The notes: a model not told the origin generated them from the sequence alone. 64,000 nt of DNA from a virus (IMGVR_UViG_3300009506_000019:62001-126000), one strand, 5' to 3'; shown: positions 26,093 to 31,782, numbered from the stretch's first letter. Numbers and translations are program-made.

Positions 26093-26129
26093 AAAGACTA
26101 CAGGCGGTAGTTAATCGCCTGTAGTCTTT
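26093..26129 (-). terminator. 14-bp perfect stem hairpin, likely terminator
   Basis: AAAGACTACAGGCG (26093-26106) and CGCCTGTAGTCTTT (26116-26129) form a perfect 14-bp stem with a 9-base loop. It lies 13 bases after the stop of the 438-aa beta-helix gene and at the breakpoint of its truncated copy. The U-tract is short (3-4) and symmetrical, so it could act both ways. Confidence 0.65.
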
Positions 26130-26141
26130 TGCTAGATCACA

Positions 26142-27458
26142 TTACAAACGACCAAGAACGAGGTTGTTCTTACCCTGCTCCAACACCTTGCTGAGATCCC
26201 CGATTGGAGCAACGAGGCACTCTTCCGTCTTCGGTGTCAGCCAGTATGACTTATACATGACGGTCCACTCATCCATATTGTTCCCGACCAGCGCCCCACG
26301 TCTCGTGAGCGCGGGATAGGCGTCGGACGGGGATCCCCAACAGATACCGAATGTACCTGATCCTTTGAAGATGTTCCTGGTCACCACCCCATAATCAATG
26401 CCCCAAGCAATGAGACCGTACGACGCCATCTGCCGCGCATCGATGATGTTGTTATAAATGAGCGCACTATTGGGCCTGCCAACCGGCCCGATATTCGCAA
26501 AGAACCCTCCAAGGCGCTTGCCGTGCATTATGATCTCGTTGTCCTCAAAAGCGTAATCGCCGTGTGGACTTGTGAACAAAGCGGGATCATTTTGGACAAC
26601 TTTGTCCGCGCCGTGGGAGAGCACCAGCCCATACGACCCTCCACTGGACCCAGCAATGTGCCCACCATAGAAAGTCTCCATCTTGTTGAAAAGAGTCTCT
26701 CCTTGACCGAAATCGTCTACTTGTAGGATTCCAAAAGCTGAGTAGTTTTTTACCACACAGTCTCGGATGAGCGCCCTTTTACCCACCTGCCCAATGTGGA
26801 TACCCATTGAGAACCACGCATTTGGGGTTTCACCACCAGCATCCGGCCATGCCCCACCTTCCGACACCTTTGCAGGATTGACGGTCTGACGATCACCTAC
26901 ATAAGGATCTTCTGCGTCAGCGCCAGATTCGAGATCCACCTCGCAATTCCGTACCTCGACATTTCCAGTAATCTCAGTCCCAGTGACTGCCCCAAATCCG
27001 GAGCTTCCGACAAGCATCCAGATGTTCACCTTGTCTGGATTGGCCCCACTCATATCCTTTGATGTGGCATACCCTCCATGCACAGATTCCATGAGCACAT
27101 CTGCTGCATGCTTGACGATGATATTATGGTTAGCACCTTCTGTGACTTTCAGATTTTTGAGAGTGAAATTCTTTCCAACACCATCAAACTCGATGGAATT
27201 CTCACCACCGGTTATCTCAGTTTCTTCAGGACCGTCTCCTTGGACGGTGAGTGTCTTTGACAAAACCACCTGCTCTGCCGCTCCCAGCTCGAACTTCGTG
27301 GAAGCATCGGCTTGATGCATCGTGATGATATCACTGTCGGATGCATCATCATGAGCGGCTTGCAAAGCAGCTTGATCGCTACCGTATGGTGACCCGCCCA
27401 ATGGGGTTCCATCCTTGGTAACAGTGTGGCTCCCGCTGGTGACCACGTATTCGGACAT
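26142..27458 (-). CDS. Parallel beta-helix protein, 438 aa
   Basis: N-terminal 50 residues (MSEYVVTSGSHTVTKDG…DQAALQAAHDDASDSD) resemble the entry cap of beta-helix adhesins. Many Asn/Gly turns (ALIRDCVVKN, EVRNCEVDLE) indicate a right-handed parallel beta-helix. Good GGAGAAGATC site before ATG 27458. A perfect hairpin ends the unit, and a partial copy of the C-terminus follows. Likely a virion surface protein or a moron-type adhesin; codon and base composition look more GC-rich than the tail module. No catalytic residues can be assigned. Confidence 0.65.
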   Translation of the reverse strand: MSEYVVTSGSHTVTKDGTPLGGSPYGSDQAALQAAHDDASDSDIITMHQADASTKFELGAAEQVVLSKTLTVQGDGPEETEITGGENSIEFDGVGKNFTLKNLKVTEGANHNIIVKHAADVLMESVHGGYATSKDMSGANPDKVNIWMLVGSSGFGAVTGTEITGNVEVRNCEVDLESGADAEDPYVGDRQTVNPAKVSEGGAWPDAGGETPNAWFSMGIHIGQVGKRALIRDCVVKNYSAFGILQVDDFGQGETLFNKMETFYGGHIAGSSGGSYGLVLSHGADKVVQNDPALFTSPHGDYAFEDNEIIMHGKRLGGFFANIGPVGRPNSALIYNNIIDARQMASYGLIAWGIDYGVVTRNIFKGSGTFGICWGSPSDAYPALTRRGALVGNNMDEWTVMYKSYWLTPKTEECLVAPIGDLSKVLEQGKNNLVLGRL

Positions 27459-27509
27459 GATCTTCTCCTCAAAAGTGGTTTGTTCGTTTGGTCATTCAGT
27501 GACTATCGA

Positions 27510-28274
27510 CTAGGTGTCGGCAATCACAGTGTACGTCTTGATGAGCGTGCCCACGCCCGACAGTAAGCTGAGACCGCTGACATCGATGGTGACGGTGATG
27601 ATGTCACCGATCTCGTAGATCTTTGTGGCTCCCGCGTCGGTGTCCATCACGACATCTATGGTAAGGTAGCCAGCCTCGAACTGAGGAGTCCCAGCAGGGG
27701 TCGCCGGCTTCACACATGTCGGAGCACCCCCCGTCCCCGTTGCAATGGGTACATAGGCAGGGGTGACTGTGGGAACGAAGTTGGCCCAGCCGTGGAGCAA
27801 CCCTTCAGAGGTAACCAGCTTCACACCGACTTTTTTGATCAATTCCCCAGCCGCTGCTCCATTGAGATCACCAACCTCAATGTCTTCAGCCAGGGCTCCG
27901 GGGTAAATGTTCAGAGCCGCATCCCCTTCTGCCATTGCCCCAACCACCTTCTCCAAACTCCGAACTGCATTTTGGAGAGCGAGCATAGAAAGAGAAGACT
28001 GATCATTCGCTGACTCGAGAGAATTCGTTAAGGTGCTGGTAGCCGCATCAAATTTGTCTTTACCAGCGTCTTCGAATTCATCAGGGGTGTCTGGATCTTC
28101 CTCAACAGTATAGCTAATATGCCCAGCTTGCTGGAGCTTTACCAGCTCGTCCACAGCTTGTTCTGGAAGATCATCAAAAAATCGTTTACTCTTCTCACCA
28201 CTAGCAGGGACGGAGAGTCTCAAAGACTGAATTGAAACTTTGACGTTTCGAAGATTCTTAATAGTAAGAAGCAT
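27510..28274 (-). CDS. Virion-type structural protein, 254 aa
   Basis: Start set at ATG 28274 (MLLTIKNLRN) with AGGAGA six bases upstream. N-terminal strands (VSIQSLRLSVPASGEKS), a helical middle including SSLSMLALQNAVRSLEKVVGAM, and a beta-rich C-terminus with APAYVPIATGTGG. No known family. It precedes the beta-helix gene and follows the tRNA array, so it heads the accessory block. Confidence 0.55.
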   Translation of the reverse strand: MLLTIKNLRNVKVSIQSLRLSVPASGEKSKRFFDDLPEQAVDELVKLQQAGHISYTVEEDPDTPDEFEDAGKDKFDAATSTLTNSLESANDQSSLSMLALQNAVRSLEKVVGAMAEGDAALNIYPGALAEDIEVGDLNGAAAGELIKKVGVKLVTSEGLLHGWANFVPTVTPAYVPIATGTGGAPTCVKPATPAGTPQFEAGYLTIDVVMDTDAGATKIYEIGDIITVTIDVSGLSLLSGVGTLIKTYTVIADT

Positions 28275-28394
28275 TTGTCTCTCCTCGCGATAACATCGCA
28301 ATGATATATAATATTCTAATTAAAAGTGTCTTTAGAAATACTTAAAAATATTGTACGCGTGATCACAATAATATGCAATACATTAAAACGATTA

Positions 28395-28470
28395 TGGCGG
28401 GAGAGGAGGGACTCGAACCCTCATCAAACAGGTTAACGGCCTGTTGCTCAGCCAATTGAGCTACACTCCC
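28395..28470 (-). tRNA. trnN-GUU: tRNA-Asn(GTT)
   Basis: Cloverleaf with encoded CCA. Acceptor GGGAGTG/CTCTCCC has one T:T mismatch. Anticodon loop CCGTTAA gives GTT. Position 33 is C instead of the near-universal U. Confidence 0.9.
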
Positions 28471-28474
28471 GCAT

Positions 28475-28549
28475 TGGTGGGGCGGAGTGGAATCGAACCA
28501 CTGCTCTCGGATTTTCAGTCCAAAGCTCTACCAACTGAGCTACCACCCC
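28475..28549 (-). tRNA. trnF-GAA: tRNA-Phe(GAA)
   Basis: Acceptor GGGGTGG/CCGCCCC, loop CTGAAAA (anticodon GAA), T-loop TTCGATT, encoded ACCA. Confidence 0.95.
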
Positions 28550-28553
28550 ATGT

Positions 28554-28624
28554 GCAGAGCTGGTCAGCCACGCGCTACCCATCCCAGATTGTGCTGGGCC
28601 AAAGCCTTGTCCGCTGCGCTCTGC
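28554..28624 (-). ncRNA. Structured spacer in tRNA array (candidate)
   Basis: Closed by GCAGAG/CTCTGC (28554-28559 with 28619-28624) with an inner hairpin CCCAG/CTGGG. It is not a tRNA: there is no T-arm. It lies between tRNA-Phe and tRNA-Ala. Confidence 0.3.
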
Positions 28625-28638
28625 AACTCTTACTTGTT

Positions 28639-28715
28639 TGGTGGACCGGACGGGACTCGAACCCGTGACCTCCTGGGTGCAAACCAAGCGCTCTCCCAAC
28701 TGAGCTACGCGGCCC
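28639..28715 (-). tRNA. trnA-UGC: tRNA-Ala(TGC)
   Basis: Loop TTTGCAC (anticodon TGC), T-loop TTCGAGT, encoded CCA. The 5' acceptor side has one extra or bulged base compared with the usual pattern. Confidence 0.9.
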
Positions 28716-28716
28716 A

Positions 28717-28792
28717 TGGAGCTGGTGAGAGGAATTGAACCTCCAACATCCGGTTTACAAGACCGGGGCTCTGCCAATTGAGCTACACCAGC
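28717..28792 (-). tRNA. trnT-UGU: tRNA-Thr(TGT)
   Basis: Acceptor GCTGGTG/CACCAGC, loop CTTGTAA (TGT), encoded CCA. Confidence 0.95.
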
Positions 28793-28810
28793 TCTTTGCC
28801 AGCGTTCAAT

Positions 28811-28885
28811 TGGCGGGCCTACTCCGACTCGAACGGAGATCTCCGGTTTTGGAGACCGGCATCCTACCAATTGAACGATAGACCC
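28811..28885 (-). tRNA. trnW-CCA: tRNA-Trp(CCA)
   Basis: Acceptor GGGTCTA/TAGGCCC, loop CTCCAAA (CCA anticodon), encoded CCA end. Confidence 0.95.
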
Positions 28886-28905
28886 TTGTTTCTTCACCAC
28901 CCGGC

Positions 28906-28980
28906 TGGTGGGCCGGGAGGGAATCGAACCCTCAACAAACGGGTTAAAAGCCCGCTGCGCTACCGTTGCGCCACCGGCCC
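28906..28980 (-). tRNA. trnK-UUU: tRNA-Lys(TTT)
   Basis: Acceptor GGGCCGG/CCGGCCC, loop CTTTTAA (TTT), encoded CCA. Confidence 0.95.
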
Positions 28981-29014
28981 ACACCGCCGATGGTCTTCTC
29001 CTCAGCGAACCGGA

Positions 29015-29091
29015 TGGTCCGCCAGGGAGGACTCGAACCCCCGACACGCGGGGTAGAAACCCGCTGCTCTGTCCAACTGAGCTACTGACGG
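29015..29091 (-). tRNA. trnR-UCU: tRNA-Arg(TCT)
   Basis: Acceptor CCGTCAG/CTGGCGG, loop TTTCTAC (TCT), encoded CCA. Reads AGA/AGG, rare in many hosts. Confidence 0.95.
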
Positions 29092-29111
29092 ACAGATCCG
29101 ATATTCGCGAC

Positions 29112-29187
29112 TGGTAGGCGAGGGGAGAATCGAACTCACCAACCTGTCGCTTATAAGGCGACGGCTCTACCATTGAGCTACTCGCCA
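29112..29187 (-). tRNA. trnI-UAU: tRNA-Ile(TAT)
   Basis: Loop CTTATAA gives TAT, which reads AUA directly. Most bacteria use a CAT anticodon with lysidine instead. Position 1:72 is T:T. Confidence 0.9.
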
Positions 29188-29199
29188 TTTCTCTCGAGT

Positions 29200-29274
29200 T
29201 GGACCGCCAGGTCGGAATCGAACCGACGTGCGCCTGCTTGGAAGGCAGGGGACCAGCCACTAGCCCACTGGCGG
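29200..29274 (-). tRNA. trnG-UCC: tRNA-Gly(TCC)
   Basis: Acceptor CCGCCAG/CTGGCGG, loop CTTCCAA (TCC), encoded CCA. Confidence 0.95.
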
Positions 29275-29277
29275 TTT

Positions 29278-29353
29278 TGGTGCGCAGAGCAGGGCTCGAA
29301 CCTGCGACCCTCTGCTTGTAAGGCAGACGCTCTCCCAACTGAGCTACCCGCGC
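29278..29353 (-). tRNA. trnV-UAC: tRNA-Val(TAC)
   Basis: Acceptor GCGCGGG/TCTGCGC, loop CTTACAA (TAC), encoded CCA. Confidence 0.95.
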
Positions 29354-29355
29354 AC

Positions 29356-29431
29356 TGGTCCAGGTGAGTGGAATTGAACCACTGACATCACGATTATCGG
29401 TCGTGTGCTCTCCCATCTGAGCTACACCTGG
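29356..29431 (-). tRNA. trnI-GAU: tRNA-Ile(GAT)
   Basis: Acceptor CCAGGTG/CACCTGG, stem CACGA/TCGTG, loop CCGATAA (GAT). C33 replaces U33. Encoded CCA. Confidence 0.9.
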
Positions 29432-29448
29432 ACAATGAAAGGCGGGGC

Positions 29449-29568
29449 TGGGGCGTCGCGCTCTTTCCATGCATCGACCATTCGCACCCTCTGGCTTAGC
29501 GAGCCAGCGCACAGTTTCTGGGGTGTCAGCCCCATGGTCTACCCCACGCTCTGACAAGCGTTGCCCCA
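29449..29568 (-). ncRNA. Multi-stem structured RNA candidate
   Basis: Read on the minus strand: outer stem TGGGGC/GCCCCA; 4-bp CGCT/AGCG hairpin; 6-bp TGGGGT/ACCCCA hairpin; 6-bp CTGGCT/AGCCAG hairpin. About 120 bases between tRNA-Ile(GAT) and tRNA-Met. It resembles a cloverleaf but has no T-arm motif and no plausible anticodon arm. Confidence 0.35.
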
Positions 29569-29574
29569 TAATTT

Positions 29575-29649
29575 TGGTAGCGGGAGCGAGAATCGAACTC
29601 GCGACGGTCTGGTTATGAGCCAGATGTTCTACCACTGAACTATCCCGCA
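29575..29649 (-). tRNA. trnM-CAU: tRNA-Met(CAT)
   Basis: Loop CTCATAA; the anticodon stem TCTGG/CCAGA lacks the GGG:CCC of initiators, so an elongator or a lysidine-type Ile tRNA. Position 1:72 is T:T. Confidence 0.9.
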
Positions 29650-29660
29650 ACAAATGCAAG

Positions 29661-29736
29661 TGGAGGGCCAGGCAGGAGTCGAACCCGCGACACCTTGGTC
29701 CGTAGCCAAGTGCTCTGTCCACTGAGCTACTGGCCC
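29661..29736 (-). tRNA. trnR-ACG: tRNA-Arg(ACG)
   Basis: Acceptor GGGCCAG/CTGGCCC, loop CTACGGA (ACG, likely edited to ICG), encoded CCA. Confidence 0.95.
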
Positions 29737-29738
29737 TT

Positions 29739-29814
29739 TGGCGGTGCGTACGGGAATCGAACCCGTCGTTTCCTGAGTGACAGTCAGGCCGGTTCACCAG
29801 CTCCGTCACGCACC
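29739..29814 (-). tRNA. trnD-GUC: tRNA-Asp(GTC)
   Basis: Acceptor GGTGCGT/ACGCACC, loop CTGTCAC (GTC), T-loop TTCGATT, encoded CCA. Confidence 0.95.
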
Positions 29815-29990
29815 GAGACGTGACCCAACTGTCCTTCAGTAGGTTCTGACCGTTTTGTCGATACCACCGAAGGAGGTCAGTTAGGCCACGGTGGTATCTC
29901 GAAAATTCGCTTTAATACCGGCCCACATTGTCGTCGTTATGACGACTCTTCCGGTCCTTGCGACCGAATGTGTGCCGAGGGGTAACATCA
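29815..29990 (-). ncRNA. Hairpin-rich leader or ncRNA downstream of a promoter
   Basis: Contains GATACCACCG/CGGTGGTATC (10 bp), GTCGTC/GACGAC and CGGTC/GACCG hairpins. A strong promoter (29996-30024) starts transcription just upstream, so this region would be the 5' part of a transcript reaching tRNA-Asp. No ORF with a start site. Confidence 0.35.
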
Positions 29991-29995
29991 CGATC

Positions 29996-30024
29996 ATTAT
30001 AACACAGCATGCTGTGCGTGTGAA
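29996..30024 (-). promoter_or_regulatory. Sigma70-like promoter with palindromic operator
   Basis: Minus strand TTCACA - 17 bases - TATAAT with an extended TGT. A perfect 14-bp palindrome (CACAGCATGCTGTG, 30003-30016) fills the spacer, the usual position for a repressor-binding site. Confidence 0.6.
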
Positions 30025-30031
30025 TTATTAG

Positions 30032-30115
30032 TGCTGAGGGCGGGACTCGAACCCGCACGAGCAATTGCCCAGGAGATTTTAAGTCTCCAGTGTCTACCAA
30101 TTCCACCACCCCAGC
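30032..30115 (-). tRNA. trnL-UAA: tRNA-Leu(TAA)
   Basis: Class II with a long variable arm; acceptor GCTGGGG/CCTCAGC, loop CTTAAAA. The 3' end reads A-CTA rather than ACCA, so CCA must be added by the host enzyme. It lies just upstream of the promoter at 29996. Confidence 0.9.
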
Positions 30116-30116
30116 T

Positions 30117-30202
30117 TGGTGGGCAAGGAGGGAATCGAACCCTCAATCCCGAAGGCACTGGTATTTGAAGCCAGCGTGTATACCAAGTTCCACCACTTGC
30201 CC
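30117..30202 (-). tRNA. trnL-CAA: tRNA-Leu(CAA)
   Basis: Class II. Aligning to the neighbour Leu(TAG) gives stem CTGGC/ACCAG and loop TTCAAAT, anticodon CAA, with one C:A mismatch at 31:39. A TCA reading (opal suppressor) would break the stem and was not adopted. Encoded CCA. Confidence 0.85.
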
Positions 30203-30204
30203 AT

Positions 30205-30236
30205 GAGCTACGCGCCCTGGAACCCTGTCGTAGCTC
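30205..30236. other. 8-bp perfect hairpin between Leu tRNAs
   Basis: GAGCTACG (30205-30212) and CGTAGCTC (30229-30236) with a 16-base loop. Probably a processing or leftover tRNA-like element; GAGCTAC and GTAGCTC are tRNA D-arm-like sequences. Confidence 0.4.
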
Positions 30237-30280
30237 GATGACGCCCTCCTACGTGCTTGACGCCACACCACTTTCTCGAT

Positions 30281-30366
30281 TGGTGGGTGCGGAGGGAGTC
30301 GAACCCTCAATCCCGAAGGCACCAGATCCTAAATCTGGCGTGTATCCCAAGTTCCACCACGCACCC
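30281..30366 (-). tRNA. trnL-UAG: tRNA-Leu(TAG)
   Basis: Class II; acceptor GGGTGCG/CGCACCC, stem CCAGA/TCTGG, loop TTTAGGA (TAG), encoded CCA. Confidence 0.95.
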
Positions 30367-30367
30367 T

Positions 30368-30453
30368 TGGTACGGGAGGCGGGACTCGAACCCGCACGGA
30401 CAAGCCACATGCTCCTCGGGCATGCGCGTCTACCATGATTCCGCCACTCCCGT
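30368..30453 (-). tRNA. trnL-GAG: tRNA-Leu(GAG)
   Basis: Class II; acceptor ACGGGAG/CTCCCGT, stem CATGC/GCATG, loop CCGAGGA (GAG) with C33 in place of U33. Encoded CCA. First tRNA of the minus array. Confidence 0.9.
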
Positions 30454-30477
30454 AGCTTACTTTTTACAAGGATAAGA

Positions 30478-30499
30478 GTCGCAGGAGGAAACCTGCGAC
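30478..30499. other. 8-bp hairpin in the leader of the minus tRNA array
   Basis: GTCGCAGG/CCTGCGAC around a 6-base loop, between the promoter at 30539 and tRNA-Leu(GAG). May help processing of the first tRNA. Confidence 0.5.
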
Positions 30500-30538
30500 A
30501 GCGATCGAGTTGTGCGTTTTATTCGCCATCTCACTCCA

Positions 30539-30567
30539 AGTATAACATACTGGTGACCGCACATCAA
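30539..30567 (-). promoter_or_regulatory. Promoter of the minus tRNA array
   Basis: TTGATG - 17 bases - TATACT with extended TGT. The start point would be about 30532, upstream of tRNA-Leu(GAG). Confidence 0.6.
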
Positions 30568-30586
30568 TCATTACCTATATCCGGAC

Positions 30587-30760
30587 ATGGACGAACAGCA
30601 ACAAAAAGATGCATTAGAGTTGTTGAAGGAAGCCACGGCAGCTCACCCAGACATTGTTTATGGAAGACCCAACACAGTAATTTCTCACACAGACATGGTG
30701 AATTGGTTGTATCAGTGGATTCCTCGAGTTCAAGGCTTCCTTGATGAAGTTGATGGATAA
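30587..30760 (+). CDS. Small acidic protein, 57 aa
   Basis: ATG 30587 to TAA 30760 (MDEQQQKDALELLKEATAAH…). Helical N-terminus, then NWLYQWIPRVQGFL. Weak ribosome-binding site (CCGG). It is the first plus-strand gene facing the minus tRNA array, ahead of the small 36-aa gene. No family recognised. The clean, charged composition supports a real gene more than its signals do. Confidence 0.45.
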   Translation: MDEQQQKDALELLKEATAAHPDIVYGRPNTVISHTDMVNWLYQWIPRVQGFLDEVDG

Positions 30761-30761
30761 A

Positions 30762-30791
30762 TTGACAACCACCACGTGATTATGATCTAAT
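30762..30791 (+). promoter_or_regulatory. Promoter of the plus tRNA array
   Basis: TTGACA (30762-30767), 18-base spacer, TCTAAT (30786-30791) with extended TGA. Transcription would start near 30798, directly before the 36-aa gene and the plus-strand tRNAs. Confidence 0.65.
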
Positions 30792-30812
30792 TGGAAGTGA
30801 TAGGAGAACGTC

Positions 30813-30923
30813 ATGGATACCGTGATGAAAAACACAGGCTTCGCTGTTCTTGCCAACGCCCTTGTTGGTCAGTCGCAGCCGTGTTACTCCTATCATCATT
30901 ATTCACAACCACACAGTAGTTAA
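30813..30923 (+). CDS. Tiny protein, 36 aa
   Basis: ATG 30813 with a good AGGAGA site 5 bases upstream and a consensus promoter. Sequence starts MDTVMKNTGF with a moderately hydrophobic core and an unusual His/Tyr/Ser-rich end. Too short for family assignment. It may be a leader peptide that links translation to the tRNA transcript, or a small inhibitor. Confidence 0.45.
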   Translation: MDTVMKNTGFAVLANALVGQSQPCYSYHHYSQPHSS

Positions 30924-30939
30924 GGCACGCTCACATAGA

Positions 30940-31029
30940 GGAGCGGTAGCCTAGCCTGGTAAGGCGGCGGGTTGCTAACCCGTTGGTGTGCTTGCACACT
31001 CGAGGGTTCGAATCCCTCCCGCTCCGCCA
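30940..31029 (+). tRNA. trnS-GCU: tRNA-Ser(GCT)
   Basis: Class II; acceptor GGAGCGG/CCGCTCC, loop TTGCTAA (GCT), long variable arm, encoded CCA. Confidence 0.95.
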
Positions 31030-31047
31030 TTTTCTTGTGAGGTTGTG

Positions 31048-31230
31048 ATGAAGGATGAATTCAAGAAAGCAGTAATCATGACAGGTGACGTACCGCACTG
31101 TTCGTGTCGGTATTGCAAAAACCTGAATCGCACCAGAATCGACAGGAAAAAGCAAAGAAAACAAAAGAGAAAAAGGAGGGCAAGACAGATTTTGAAGAAA
31201 TATTTACGTACGGGAGTAGCGCAGTGGTAG
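31048..31230 (+). CDS. Small basic Cys-rich protein, 60 aa
   Basis: Start ATG 31048 with GAGG upstream (a GTG three bases earlier is also possible). CSCRYC and a Lys/Arg-rich tail (RKKQRKQKRKRRARQ) suggest zinc and nucleic-acid binding. The last ~20 bases overlap tRNA-Pro, which is unusual, so the true end or the gene itself is uncertain. Confidence 0.45.
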   Translation: MKDEFKKAVIMTGDVPHCSCRYCKNLNRTRIDRKKQRKQKRKRRARQILKKYLRTGVAQW

Positions 31231-31284
31231 CGCACCGGTTTTGGGAGCCGGGGGTCGTGAGTTCAACCCTCACCTCCCGTACCA
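31210..31284 (+). tRNA. trnP-UGG: tRNA-Pro(TGG)
   Basis: Acceptor ACGGGAG/CTCCCGT, loop TTTGGGA (TGG), encoded CCA. Confidence 0.95.
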
Positions 31285-31287
31285 AAC

Positions 31288-31375
31288 GGATGGGTAGCCT
31301 AATTGGTAAGGCACCAGTCTTGAAAACTGGCGATGCATTCGTGCACTGCGGGTTCGAGTCCTGCCCCATCCGCCA
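31288..31375 (+). tRNA. trnS-UGA: tRNA-Ser(TGA)
   Basis: Class II; acceptor GGATGGG/CCCATCC, loop CTTGAAA (TGA), encoded CCA. Confidence 0.95.
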
Positions 31376-31384
31376 GCTTAAATT

Positions 31385-31455
31385 GCACCCGGCCGCAGGC
31401 GAAAGCCGAATTGGACCGAGCGAAAGCCGAAAGTCCGAGGATGACGGCCGGGTGC
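31385..31455 (+). ncRNA. Structured RNA with 10-bp closing stem and GNRA loops
   Basis: GCACCCGGCC (31385-31394) pairs perfectly with GGCCGGGTGC (31446-31455). Inside are a GGC-GAAA-GCC tetraloop hairpin (31398-31407) and GGAC/GTCC (31413-31416 with 31433-31436) enclosing a second GAAA-containing segment. No tRNA features or ORF. TTTAT follows. Confidence 0.45.
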
Positions 31456-31461
31456 TTTATG

Positions 31462-31536
31462 GCGGTTGTAGCTCAATGGAAGAGCATCCGGTTGTGGCCC
31501 GGAAGACGAGGAGTTCAATTCTCCCCAATCGCCCCA
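31462..31536 (+). tRNA. trnH-GUG: tRNA-His(GTG)
   Basis: Acceptor GCGGTTG/CAATCGC, loop TTGTGGC (GTG), encoded CCA. A G at 31461 supplies the His-specific G-1. Confidence 0.95.
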
Positions 31537-31539
31537 AAA

Positions 31540-31614
31540 GGCCAGATAGCCAAGTGGCAAGGCATGGAGCTGCAACCTCCATCATCGTCGGTTCGATTCC
31601 GACTCTGGCCTCCA
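31540..31614 (+). tRNA. trnC-GCA: tRNA-Cys(GCA)
   Basis: Acceptor GGCCAGA/TCTGGCC, loop CTGCAAC (GCA), encoded CCA. Confidence 0.95.
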
Positions 31615-31615
31615 C

Positions 31616-31689
31616 AGAGGAGTCGCTCAATGGCAGGGCAACGGGTTTTGGCCCCGTTTATCTGGGTTCGATTCCCAGCTCCTCTTCCA
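31616..31689 (+). tRNA. trnQ-UUG: tRNA-Gln(TTG)
   Basis: Acceptor AGAGGAG/CTCCTCT, loop TTTTGGC (TTG), encoded CCA. Confidence 0.95.
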
Positions 31690-31694
31690 TCCAT

Positions 31695-31782
31695 GGGTGT
31701 GTAGACCGCTATGGACACGGGCTTGGCTGTAGACCAAGCGTGCTTTGGCACCGTGAAGGTTCGATTCCTTCCACACCCACCA
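31695..31782 (+). tRNA. trnY-GUA: tRNA-Tyr(GTA)
   Basis: Class II; acceptor GGGTGTG/CACACCC, loop CTGTAGA (GTA), encoded CCA. Its end touches the stop of the convergent 153-aa gene. Confidence 0.95.

Noticed and set aside
28448-29809. 453-aa open frame across the tRNA array
   Set aside because: It runs through ten or more complete tRNA genes and its sequence is repeated tRNA-derived motifs (VAQLGE…), a coding artefact.
30117-30202. Opal-suppressor reading (anticodon TCA) of a tRNA in the Leu cluster
   Set aside because: Alignment with tRNA-Leu(TAG) places CAA in the anticodon position with a better stem; TCA would leave the stem mispaired.
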